Assembly: GCA_937885075.1 (NCBI GenBank)
Contig: CAKZYZ010000420.1
Span: 1-33,559 of the forward strand
Length of the DNA: 33,559 bases
Direction: 5' to 3'
DNA from: an uncultured bacterium
GTDB taxonomy: Bacteria; Auribacterota; Erginobacteria; Erginobacterales; Erginobacteraceae
The notes beneath the pieces were generated by a model. It ran no database searches. It had not been told where the DNA came from and saw only the letters and a list, made by a program, of their open reading frames with translations. The position numbers were made by a program, and so were the translations under genes. How positions within the stretch are numbered: the stretch's first letter is position 1; each line of letters starts with the position of its first letter. Of the stretch, positions 7,407 through 15,559 are shown one piece after another.

Positions 7407-10052
7407 TTAGGCACTTCTTTCTACTTTAGGCACTTCTTTCACAACGATATTAACCAGCCGACCCGGTATCACGATCACCTTGACCACCTCTTTTCCCTCA
7501 AGATAACCGCTCACCGTATCATCAGCCAGCGCGGCCTTCTTCACCGTATCTTCTTTCGCGTCAGCGGAGAGAGTCAGACGGCTCCGGACCTTCCCGTTTA
7601 CCTGAACGGCAATCGTCACCTCTTCCACCCGGAGAGCGTCCGGATCCACCTCCGGCCAGGAACCCCGGAAGATGCTCTCCGGATGACCGAGCCGGCTCCA
7701 TAATTCCTCAGAGAAATGGGGCGCGATCGGTCCGATCAAAATCAGCATACTCTCCACCGCCTCCCGCAGGACCGCCGGGTGAACATCACCGGGGGAGCGG
7801 ACCGTATTCAATAATTCCATTACCGAGGAGATCCCGGTATTGAAACGGAACCCGCCTTCGATCGCCTCGGTGACCTTCCTGATACTGGTATGGGTCTTAC
7901 GGCGGAGAACCTTACTTGCTTCATCAAGATCGGAAGGTATCCGTAGATCCGAATCTTTCAGTCCGCCGGCGGCGCTCTCCACCGTATCCCAGAGCCGATT
8001 CAGAAACCGCCAGGACCCCTGCATCCTCTCCGCCGACCAGATCCGTTCCTGGTCGGGTGGGGTATCGGAGAGCATATATAGCCGCACGCAGTCAGCTCCG
8101 TACTTATCGATCATCCGGTCGGGATCGACAATATTGAGTTTGGACTTGCTGATCTTCGTCATCTCCTCCCGGACCTTCCCCCCGCAGACCGAGCAGCGCC
8201 CTCCGACAATAGCATCCCCTTCCCGCTCTCCGCCTTCTACCTGGTCCTCCGGTATCCACTTACATTTCTCGCAGTAATAAGCGGTCTTGCAGACCATCCC
8301 CTGACAGAAGAGTCTCCGGGCCGGCTCTTTAAAATCCAGGTATCCCAGATCGTGGAGGACCCGGGTGAAGAAACGGAAGTAGATCAGGTGCATGGTGGCA
8401 TGTTCTATTCCGCCGATATAGAGATCGATCGGCATCCAGTAACGAACTTTCTCGGGCGTAAAGGGCGCGCCCTCATCGCCGGGCGAGCAGTAGCGGAGAA
8501 AGTACCAGGAGCTATCGACGAAAGTATCCATGGTATCCGTCTCCCGGCGTCCGGGACCGCCGCATCGGGGACAGAGACAGTTGACAAAGGTCTCGCTCGA
8601 CTCCAATGGGTTTCCCGGTTTGTCAAAGTCCACGTCCATCGGAAGCTCCACCGGCAGCTCCGCTTCGGGGACCGGTACCGCCCCGCATTTTTCACAGTAG
8701 ATAATCGGGATCGGGGCGCCCCAGTATCTCTGCCGGGAGAGGAGCCAGTCCCGGAGCCGGTAGTTGATCTCAGCTCCGCCGATATCCTCCTCGGCGAGCC
8801 AGGCGATAATATCACTCATCGCCTCGGTATTTATCCGGCCGGAGAAAGGTCCCGACTCGATCATGATCCCGGGGTCCACATAGGCTTCAATCATCTTATC
8901 CGGAACAAGTTCTTCCCCTTCCGGCTGAATCACCACCTTGATCGGGATATCATATTTCCGGGCGAATTCGAAGTCCCGCTGATCGTGGGCCGGGACCGCC
9001 ATCACCGCGCCGGTGCCATAGGTCATCAGGGCGAAGTTTGCCACCCAGAGGGGGATCTTCTCCCCGTTGACGGGGTTGGTGACATGGAACCCGGTCCGGA
9101 CCCCGACTTTCTCCAGATCCGCCAGCTCCCGGACGGACCTTCCCTCCCTCCGCATCCTGCCCGCCGCCTCCATCACCTCTTCTTCCCGATCGGTCCCCTT
9201 GACCAGCTTTTCAATCAGGGGATGTTCCGGGGCCAGCGACATGAAGGTTACCCCCCAGAGCGTATCCGGGCGGGTGGTAAAGATCGGAATTTCCTCTCCG
9301 GTCTCGGTGACCTTGAAGACCACCCGGGCGCCCTCCGACCGGCCGATCCATTCTTCCTGCATCTTGATCACCCGGGAGGGCCAGGTATCCTTCAGTTCTT
9401 CATGTCCATCGAGAAGCTGCTGGGCGTAACTGCTCATCTTGAAGAACCACTGATTGAGATCCTTCTGGTCGACCGACGATCCGCACCGTTCGCAGGTCCC
9501 ATCTCCCATCACCTGCTCGTTGGCCAGCACCGTCCCGCAGGATTCACACCAGTTGACCGGGGCGACCTTCTTCTCGGCCAGGCCATGCTTATAGAAAAGG
9601 AGGAAGAGCCACTGGGTCCAGCGATAGTATTCGGGCCGGCTGGTGGCCAGCTCCCGGGACCAATCATACCCCCATCCGGCCCGGGCCATCTGGGTCTTCA
9701 TATGGGCGATATTCCGTTCGGTGAACTCTTCCGGGTGGAGCGGCTTCTCCCCGGCCAGTTTCGCGGCCGCGGCCTGTTTCCGGGCCGCGTTCTCGGCCGG
9801 GAGGCCGAAGGAGTCCCAGCCCATCGGAGAGAGGAGATTATACCCCTGGAGGATCTTATAGCGGACGATCACATCCCCCAGGGTATAGTTTATGACATGC
9901 CCCATATGGAGCACCCCGGAGGGATAGGGGTACATGGTCAGGCAGTAGAACTTCTCCTTCTTCTCGTCAAAGTCCCGGGCGGTAAAGAGCCCCATCTCCC
10001 GCCAGCGGGCCTGCCACTTCGGTTCAATATTTTTAAAATCATACTTATCCAT
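7407..10052 (-). CDS. leuS: Leucyl-tRNA synthetase
   Basis: MDKYDFKNIEPKWQARW, YPYPSGVLHMGHVINYTLGDV (HIGH-region variant), TKISKSKLN (KMSKS variant), DTMDTFVDSSWYFLRY. Confidence 0.97.
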   Translation of the reverse strand: MDKYDFKNIEPKWQARWREMGLFTARDFDEKKEKFYCLTMYPYPSGVLHMGHVINYTLGDVIVRYKILQGYNLLSPMGWDSFGLPAENAARKQAAAAKLAGEKPLHPEEFTERNIAHMKTQMARAGWGYDWSRELATSRPEYYRWTQWLFLLFYKHGLAEKKVAPVNWCESCGTVLANEQVMGDGTCERCGSSVDQKDLNQWFFKMSSYAQQLLDGHEELKDTWPSRVIKMQEEWIGRSEGARVVFKVTETGEEIPIFTTRPDTLWGVTFMSLAPEHPLIEKLVKGTDREEEVMEAAGRMRREGRSVRELADLEKVGVRTGFHVTNPVNGEKIPLWVANFALMTYGTGAVMAVPAHDQRDFEFARKYDIPIKVVIQPEGEELVPDKMIEAYVDPGIMIESGPFSGRINTEAMSDIIAWLAEEDIGGAEINYRLRDWLLSRQRYWGAPIPIIYCEKCGAVPVPEAELPVELPMDVDFDKPGNPLESSETFVNCLCPRCGGPGRRETDTMDTFVDSSWYFLRYCSPGDEGAPFTPEKVRYWMPIDLYIGGIEHATMHLIYFRFFTRVLHDLGYLDFKEPARRLFCQGMVCKTAYYCEKCKWIPEDQVEGGEREGDAIVGGRCSVCGGKVREEMTKISKSKLNIVDPDRMIDKYGADCVRLYMLSDTPPDQERIWSAERMQGSWRFLNRLWDTVESAAGGLKDSDLRIPSDLDEASKVLRRKTHTSIRKVTEAIEGGFRFNTGISSVMELLNTVRSPGDVHPAVLREAVESMLILIGPIAPHFSEELWSRLGHPESIFRGSWPEVDPDALRVEEVTIAVQVNGKVRSRLTLSADAKEDTVKKAALADDTVSGYLEGKEVVKVIVIPGRLVNIVVKEVPKVERSA

Positions 10053-10209
10053 TAATTTTTACTCCGTAAAAATTATCATCTTTTACTCATACATTCATCT
10101 TCCATCTTTCAGACAACTTTTTTACCACAAATTTGCGGAGACACAAAGGAAAGATAAATACACAGGAGATAAATACGCAGGAGAAATGAAACCAATCACC
10201 CAGTCCTAA

Positions 10210-10253
10210 CTTGTAGACACTTTCTGGACGATCGTCCAGAAAGTGTCTACAAG
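10210..10253. repeat. 44-nt perfect palindrome
   Basis: CTTGTAGACACTTTCTGGACGA|TCGTCCAGAAAGTGTCTACAAG, 22-bp arms without a spacer. Confidence 0.95.
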
Positions 10254-10348
10254 ATGGAAGGGAAGATATTTGAAGATTGAAGTTATCACCCCGCCTTGCG
10301 TTTCTCCTGCCGAGGTCAACGACCTTGACAACAAGTGGCAAGGCGAAA

Positions 10349-10408
10349 CTGTAGCCGCGGTCGCTGACCGCGGCAGGGCCAGTCCGGGGTCAGCGACCCC
10401 GGCTACAG
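10349..10408. repeat. REP/BIME-like element, third copy
   Basis: ctgtagccgcggtcgctgaccgcgg cagggccagt ccggggtcagcgaccccggctacag; two hairpins within outer CTGTAGCC/GGCTACAG arms. Confidence 0.85.
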
Positions 10409-10489
10409 GGAGCACACAGAGGAACCAATCACCATTTATACTCTATCTTCTTCTCTCTCAAACTCCGTGTTGATGCCTTTCACAAACCC

Positions 10490-11356
10490 CTAGAGTTCAG
10501 TTATGTCTTTTTCCGGCAGCCGAAAACTCTTCAGCAGCGCAATATTGCGAAGATCAGACTCGGGTGTATCTTTCGGGGTCTCCAGGATAAAGGTCTTATC
10601 CTGGAGAGCGGGATACCGGGCGATCCTCCGCATCCCGGCCAGCCCCATCTTGCCCTGACCGATATGCTCGTGCCGGTCCCGGCGGGTGCTCAGGCCGAAT
10701 TTAGTATCGTTGAAGTGGACCACTCTCAATCGGTCCAGCCCGATCAGCCGGTCGATCTCTTCCATGGTCTCATCCAGGCCCCGGACGGTCGCGATATCGT
10801 ATCCGGCGGCATAACCGTGACAGGTGTCGAAGCAGAGATAGAGTTTTTCCCCCACCCCGGACCGCTCCATGATCTCAGCGATATACTCGAACCGGTGGCC
10901 CAGGCTGGTTCCTTCGCCGGCGGTATTTTCCAGGAGAATTCGGGTTTTCAGTTCAGGAATATTTTCGATCGATTCCCGGAGCGATTCCGCCATCTTCCGG
11001 ATCCCGGCCTCTTTGCCCTCTCCCAGGTGGTGCCCGACATGGATAACAAAACCATCGGCTCCCAGCTGATCCGCCCGCTCCAGCTCATTCCGAAAGGCAA
11101 TCATCGACTTACGGTAGATCGTCTCATCCGGGGCGGATAGATTAATCAGGTAAGGGGCGTGGACGATCACCGGCCGGATATCTTCCTGCTGACAGAGGAG
11201 ATGAAACATCTTCAGTTCCTCCGGATCGAACGGCTTGACCTTCCACCCCCGGGGATTCCCGCTGAAGATCTGGACCGCCTCGCAGCCGGCCGCTTTCGCG
11301 CGCCCCACCGACTTTGATACCCCGCCGGCGATTGATATGTGAGCTCCAATTCGCAT
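10490..11356 (-). CDS. nfo: Endonuclease IV (AP endonuclease)
   Basis: MRIGAHISIAGGVSKSV, VQIFSGNPRGWK, VIHVGHHLG, LLENTAGEGTSLG, FDTCHGYAAGYD, HFNDTK, RHEHIGQGKMG. Confidence 0.95.
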   Translation of the reverse strand: MRIGAHISIAGGVSKSVGRAKAAGCEAVQIFSGNPRGWKVKPFDPEELKMFHLLCQQEDIRPVIVHAPYLINLSAPDETIYRKSMIAFRNELERADQLGADGFVIHVGHHLGEGKEAGIRKMAESLRESIENIPELKTRILLENTAGEGTSLGHRFEYIAEIMERSGVGEKLYLCFDTCHGYAAGYDIATVRGLDETMEEIDRLIGLDRLRVVHFNDTKFGLSTRRDRHEHIGQGKMGLAGMRRIARYPALQDKTFILETPKDTPESDLRNIALLKSFRLPEKDITEL

Positions 11357-11369
11357 GATATTAGAAGGG

Positions 11370-11466
11370 TAAGCAGTAAGCAGTGAGCGGTAAGCAGTGG
11401 GCCAAGCTACCGCTCACTGCTTACCGCTAACTGCTTACCGCTAACTGCTTACTGCTAACTGCTTAC
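11370..11466. repeat. GTAAGCAGT minisatellite containing an inversion
   Basis: gtaagcagtaagcagtgagcggtaagcagt followed by accgctcactgcttaccgctaactgcttacc...; about 9-11 nt units in opposite orientations around gggccaagct. Confidence 0.75.
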
Positions 11467-13055
11467 CTCTCTCCTTCTCCAAAAACCTCCGCGGTATAAA
11501 CATAAACCTCCGTCTCCGGGTCCTTCCAGGCATCCGGGGGGAGTCCGGCTTTGTGGGCGGCGCAGGAGGAGAGAAACTCTTCTTTCGACATATGGTGCTC
11601 GGTCGCTACCTGAGGGAGGTAGGTCCCGGTCCGCCAGCCCCGCTTGATATAGATCCCGTGCTTGCCCAGTTCCACTTCTTTCATCGGATCACTGATCCTC
11701 CGCATCGGGGAGAGAACCGAGATCTCAATTTTTATATCGTCCAGCTCGCCCGGCTGAACCGGCCGGAAACGGGTGTCGCGCAGAGATGCCGCCAGGGCCA
11801 TCCCCCGCACCACCTGGTAGAGCGGACGGTTGGCGGTAAACTGGCCGATACAGCCCCGGAGCTGACCTCTCTCATTTAAGGTGACAAAAGCCCCCTGATG
11901 GCCCTGAAGTTCCGGATCATCCACCGGCTCGTCCGGCAGCGGACGCCCGTTGACCGCGTCGGTCAGCGCCTGACGGGCGATCTCCAGCAGCCTCTGCCGG
12001 GAAGCTTCACTCAATCCTTCATCTACTATTTTTTCCTCGTTCATTATCTTCTCCTTAACCGGATTCTTACTTTCACTGGTTCGGATAAAAGCCACCGCCC
12101 CGTACCCCACCACCCGATTCTTATCCCCGTAGGAACTGTCAGCGGAGTTGGAGTGATTCAGGATCTCCACCCGGTCCACCCCCAGAATTTCCGCCGCCTC
12201 CATGGTGGCCAGAACCGCCTTCTCCCCGCAGAGTGTGCAGACCAGGTTGGATACCTTCCCGGGGATATACTTCTCCCGGACCGCGACAACTTTTTCCCGG
12301 TCCATTGACCTGATCGCCTCCAGGGTCTCCCGGTCTATCCGGCGGGAGTCTCCATCCGGGGGATAATGGGTCATATCGGTGCTGCAGACTATTATCGCCT
12401 CCGGGGTTTTCTCCATCGCTTCAGCCAGAACTTTTCCCAGCTTATCGATAACCCGGTCATCCGCCTGACCGATCAGGATTGGAACTATCCTGAACTCTTT
12501 CAGAACTTCCTGAAGGAAAGGCAGCTCAACCTCCAGAGAATGTTCCTGGCTATGGCCCTGAGGAAAATAATTAAAATTCTTATCCTGCTCCCGGATCCAG
12601 TTCGCCAGTTTCTTATCCACCGGGACCACGCCGAGCGGCGTCCGGTAGCCGTCATCTCCGAAGACCGATACCCCGGGAAAATAGGCCTTATGAGAGCACC
12701 CGATCAGGAAGACCGTCTTTACCCCGGAATCTTTAAGGAGCTTGAATGAAAAAGCGGCCGTCGGGCCGGAATAAACATATCCGGCGTGGGGAACAATCAG
12801 AGCAAGCACCTCCCCTCCCGGTTCTTCGACATCCGCCTCGTCGAGAAACCCTCTAATCATCTCCCTCAACCGGGATGGATTAGCGGGATAGAAACCTCCC
12901 GCCACCGCCGGAGGACGGATATTACCACCCGGCCCTTCTTTCAGCGCGGGACCCTCCGATTCGGAACAGGCGGAGATAGGAATGAGCAGGAGGAGAATGA
13001 TTAAGGGACTTATCTTTCGCGAATATTTCATGATGATTACTATACCATAATTCAA
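11463..13055 (-). CDS. MEMO1-like + AMMECR1-like fusion (AmmeMemoRadiSam B and A) with lipoprotein signal
   Basis: N-terminal LLLLIPISACSE lipobox; PPAVAGGFYPANPSRLREMI and IVPHAGYVYSGPTAAFSF (MEMO); GAFVTLNERGQLRGCIGQF and RTGTYLPQVATE (AMMECR1). Confidence 0.9.
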   Translation of the reverse strand: MNYGIVIIMKYSRKISPLIILLLLIPISACSESEGPALKEGPGGNIRPPAVAGGFYPANPSRLREMIRGFLDEADVEEPGGEVLALIVPHAGYVYSGPTAAFSFKLLKDSGVKTVFLIGCSHKAYFPGVSVFGDDGYRTPLGVVPVDKKLANWIREQDKNFNYFPQGHSQEHSLEVELPFLQEVLKEFRIVPILIGQADDRVIDKLGKVLAEAMEKTPEAIIVCSTDMTHYPPDGDSRRIDRETLEAIRSMDREKVVAVREKYIPGKVSNLVCTLCGEKAVLATMEAAEILGVDRVEILNHSNSADSSYGDKNRVVGYGAVAFIRTSESKNPVKEKIMNEEKIVDEGLSEASRQRLLEIARQALTDAVNGRPLPDEPVDDPELQGHQGAFVTLNERGQLRGCIGQFTANRPLYQVVRGMALAASLRDTRFRPVQPGELDDIKIEISVLSPMRRISDPMKEVELGKHGIYIKRGWRTGTYLPQVATEHHMSKEEFLSSCAAHKAGLPPDAWKDPETEVYVYTAEVFGEGER

Positions 13056-13219
13056 ATGATTAGCCGCCGATTTTTTCGAGCTTATTAAATATCCCGGAAT
13101 AATCTAGCTTCTTAGACACCAACTTTTTAGACGGAATAATTAAAGAAAATTGCTATAAACAATAGGATCATATTTCTAAATATCCGTTATTGACTTATTA
13201 TCAAGCGGATAGAACTCTT

Positions 13220-13384
13220 TTAAATGCCTGACATTATCTTCAGTCTTGCCGCAAGACTGAAGGCTTCGTCAATGTTTTTATCCGCTGAAACCAGACTGAT
13301 TTTATTCCCGCTATAGATAACCTGTATGATTGTAATTACCAATATGGCCCACACATAATTACAGAGAACCAATACTATTAACAT
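13220..13384 (-). CDS. Candidate small single-TM protein (54 aa)
   Basis: Minus-strand ORF MLIVLVLCNYVWAILVITIIQVIYSGNKISLVSADKNIDEAFSLAARLKIMSGI*; below the ORF-track cutoff; weak SD. Confidence 0.35.
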   Translation of the reverse strand: MLIVLVLCNYVWAILVITIIQVIYSGNKISLVSADKNIDEAFSLAARLKIMSGI

Positions 13385-13462
13385 TTAGATTAATTCTCGG
13401 TTGACATAATCATCAGTGTCGTTAATATTCATACTATTATTTTTTCGCAGAAAAAATAATAT

Positions 13463-13535
13463 GGGGCTGTAGCTCAGCTGGGAGAGCACATGGCTGGCAG
13501 CCATGGGGTCAGGGGTTCGAACCCCCTCAGCTCCA
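13463..13535 (+). tRNA. tRNA-Ala (anticodon GGC)
   Basis: ggggctgtagctcagctgggagagcacatggctggcagccatggggtcaggggttcgaaccccctcagctcca folds into a cloverleaf; anticodon loop CTGGCAG. Confidence 0.95.
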
Positions 13536-13536
13536 T

Positions 13537-13569
13537 AAAAAACCGGATCACTTGTGATCCGGTTTTTTT
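13537..13569 (+). terminator. Rho-independent terminator after tRNA-Ala
   Basis: aaaaaaCCGGATCA cttg TGATCCGGttttttt. Confidence 0.9.
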
Positions 13570-13674
13570 ATGCTCTGATATATGTCCTGAACTGAATCAT
13601 TACATCCAACGTATATACTATCACCAACCATCATAAATCTCTGAAACCACTCTAATCATAACGGAGGCAGGTAT

Positions 13675-14829
13675 ATGAAATTAAAAGTATTATCCATTAT
13701 TCTCATATCGGCATCACTGGTAACGACCGGATACGCGGCAACCGATCAGCCAGCGTATTACCATTCCTTCTTACTGGATGAAAGCACCTTTAAGCTGGGA
13801 GATACATTTATCAGACCGCCGGTCCTCCGGAAGACATACACCTTCCAGGTCGATCGGATCCCCATAGCGGCCCGTTTAAAGACTGAGATATTTCACCAGG
13901 GGTCGACGGAACTGCCGAAGATATCGGTGAACGGTAAGCCGGCCGGCTTCCTCTCTCCCCGCTGGGCGGACCTCTCATCCCGGGATTACGAAATCTTTTT
14001 TTTCGACCAGGGCGAAGGATTCTCCCAGGCCTTCGACTACAACAACTGGACTACGGCTGATTGCTGGATATCACCTGACCTGCTGAAGATCGGAGAGAAT
14101 AAACTCCTTATAACCACCGCCCGGGCCGAAACATCCCAGGCCGATGATATCAAACTGAGAAATATCGAGGTTGAGATTCGATATCTGGACCGGGAGGACA
14201 AGGTAACCGACTTGAGACAAAAAAGCAGAAACCTCCCCCTCCCTTATTCCTCCGGGGACAATCAGGCCGAGATTCCGGAGAAGCAGACCCATATCAAGTC
14301 CCGGGAAAAGAGCAAAAAAGAAATCCTGAACCAGCAGGCGAAGAATACGAAAAGTGATAAAAGAGCGTCCGGGGCGACCGCTGTCGCCGCGAAAACCCTT
14401 AAGCGGGGTGATCCGGTCCCGGACTTCAATGTAAAGAGACTGGACGGAGAGACCATCTCTCTGAAAGATCTCCGGGGAAAGGTGGTCCTCCTGGACTTCT
14501 GGGCTACCTGGTGTCCCCCCTGCCGCCCGGAGATCCCCAGAATCCGGGAAGCCTACCAAAAATACCACGGGCGGGGCTTCGAGGTAATCGGCATCAGCCT
14601 GGATAAAAGCCGGAAAAAGCTGGAGAAGTTCATCAAGGATAAGAAGATAATCTGGCCCCAGGTATTCGATGGAAAAGGATGGAGAACCGCTCTGGCAAAA
14701 CTCTACGGAGTCCACAGTATCCCCCGTCCGATCCTTCTCGACCGGGAGACCCTGGTCTATACCCCCAATGCCCGGGGAAAGAAGCTGGACCGGGCCCTGG
14801 CCGAGCTATTCAAAGACGACAGGAATTGA
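13675..14829 (+). CDS. TlpA/ResA-like thioredoxin-fold protein with extra N-terminal domain
   Basis: Signal peptide; C-terminal GDPVPDFNVKRLDGETISLKDLRGKVVLLDFWATWCPPCRPEIP (WCxxC). Confidence 0.9.
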   Translation: MKLKVLSIILISASLVTTGYAATDQPAYYHSFLLDESTFKLGDTFIRPPVLRKTYTFQVDRIPIAARLKTEIFHQGSTELPKISVNGKPAGFLSPRWADLSSRDYEIFFFDQGEGFSQAFDYNNWTTADCWISPDLLKIGENKLLITTARAETSQADDIKLRNIEVEIRYLDREDKVTDLRQKSRNLPLPYSSGDNQAEIPEKQTHIKSREKSKKEILNQQAKNTKSDKRASGATAVAAKTLKRGDPVPDFNVKRLDGETISLKDLRGKVVLLDFWATWCPPCRPEIPRIREAYQKYHGRGFEVIGISLDKSRKKLEKFIKDKKIIWPQVFDGKGWRTALAKLYGVHSIPRPILLDRETLVYTPNARGKKLDRALAELFKDDRN

Positions 14830-14985
14830 AACCTCGATCTCGGGAAGCTTAACCAGGCCCTGCTTGATCAAGGGCTTGCAGTAAAAGCCGGTGAAGACCG
14901 CGCTTATCAGCCCGAAGGTTCAGATAAGTCATATTCATTACAGACCCTCTTTCTCCGGATCCCAGTGAAATAAATAAAATTTTTA

Positions 14986-15014
14986 TTGACCGCCTGGGTG
15001 TTTCTATATATAGT
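14986..15014 (+). promoter_or_regulatory. Sigma70-type promoter for the trp leader
   Basis: TTGACC (14986-14991), 17-nt spacer, TATAGT (15009-15014). Confidence 0.65.
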
Positions 15015-15023
15015 AACACAACC

Positions 15024-15083
15024 ATGACGAAAAAGACTGAAAACGCAGTAGTTGTTCTTAGTTGGCGCTGGCCCCGGCAATAG
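15024..15083 (+). CDS. trpL: trp operon leader peptide
   Basis: ATG...TAG encodes MTKKTENAVVVLSWRWPRQ with a W-R-W motif, 38 nt before a terminator hairpin and upstream of trpE. Confidence 0.8.
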   Translation: MTKKTENAVVVLSWRWPRQ

Positions 15084-15155
15084 CCGCGGTCTGCCTCCGT
15101 TTTCATTAAAGGTGTCAATACCGCGGGCAAACCCGAAGAATGCCCGCGGTTTTTT
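15084..15155 (+). terminator. trp attenuator (antiterminator/terminator)
   Basis: CCGCGGT (15084-15090) can pair with ACCGCGG (15120-15126); competing terminator CCGCGGGCA (15121-15129)/TGCCCGCGG (15141-15149) followed by TTTTTT. Confidence 0.8.
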
Positions 15156-15559
15156 CTTTGCCACTAAGACACAAAGGCACAAAGAAGAAGAAAGGGATTA
15201 ATAATAAACAGATCATAACATTAGCGAAGATTCGCGAGCAGCGCAAAATGACCTTCGGTCATCGCGGGGTAAAATTAGCGGTTTATAAAAAAGAAGGTCG
15301 AGGCGAGGTGAACAATTCGCGTAATTTCTCCGCCCCGAAGTTTTAATCGGGGGCGAAATTCGTAGTTCAGAGAAGGCCGAGGGACATGAGGACGAAGGAC
15401 GAAAAGAGGCCGAGGCAGGGGGGCAATCCAGGAGAAAGGCGACAACTTTAGGCACTTTAAACTTAAGGCACTTTAGGCACTCTTATATCCAATCTTGAGT
15501 CATCGACAACTTTTTATTAACATTGATAACCAGTAAATTCTAAATATACGGAGTTCACC

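Noticed and set aside
8352-10055. 567-aa plus-strand ORF
   Set aside because: Fully antisense to leuS, Pro/Gly/His-rich shadow ORF typical of GC-rich coding DNA; no recognisable domain
14849-15182. Minus-strand ORFs 14849-15130 and 14907-15182
   Set aside because: They overlap the trp promoter, leader peptide and attenuator; no domain or SD support
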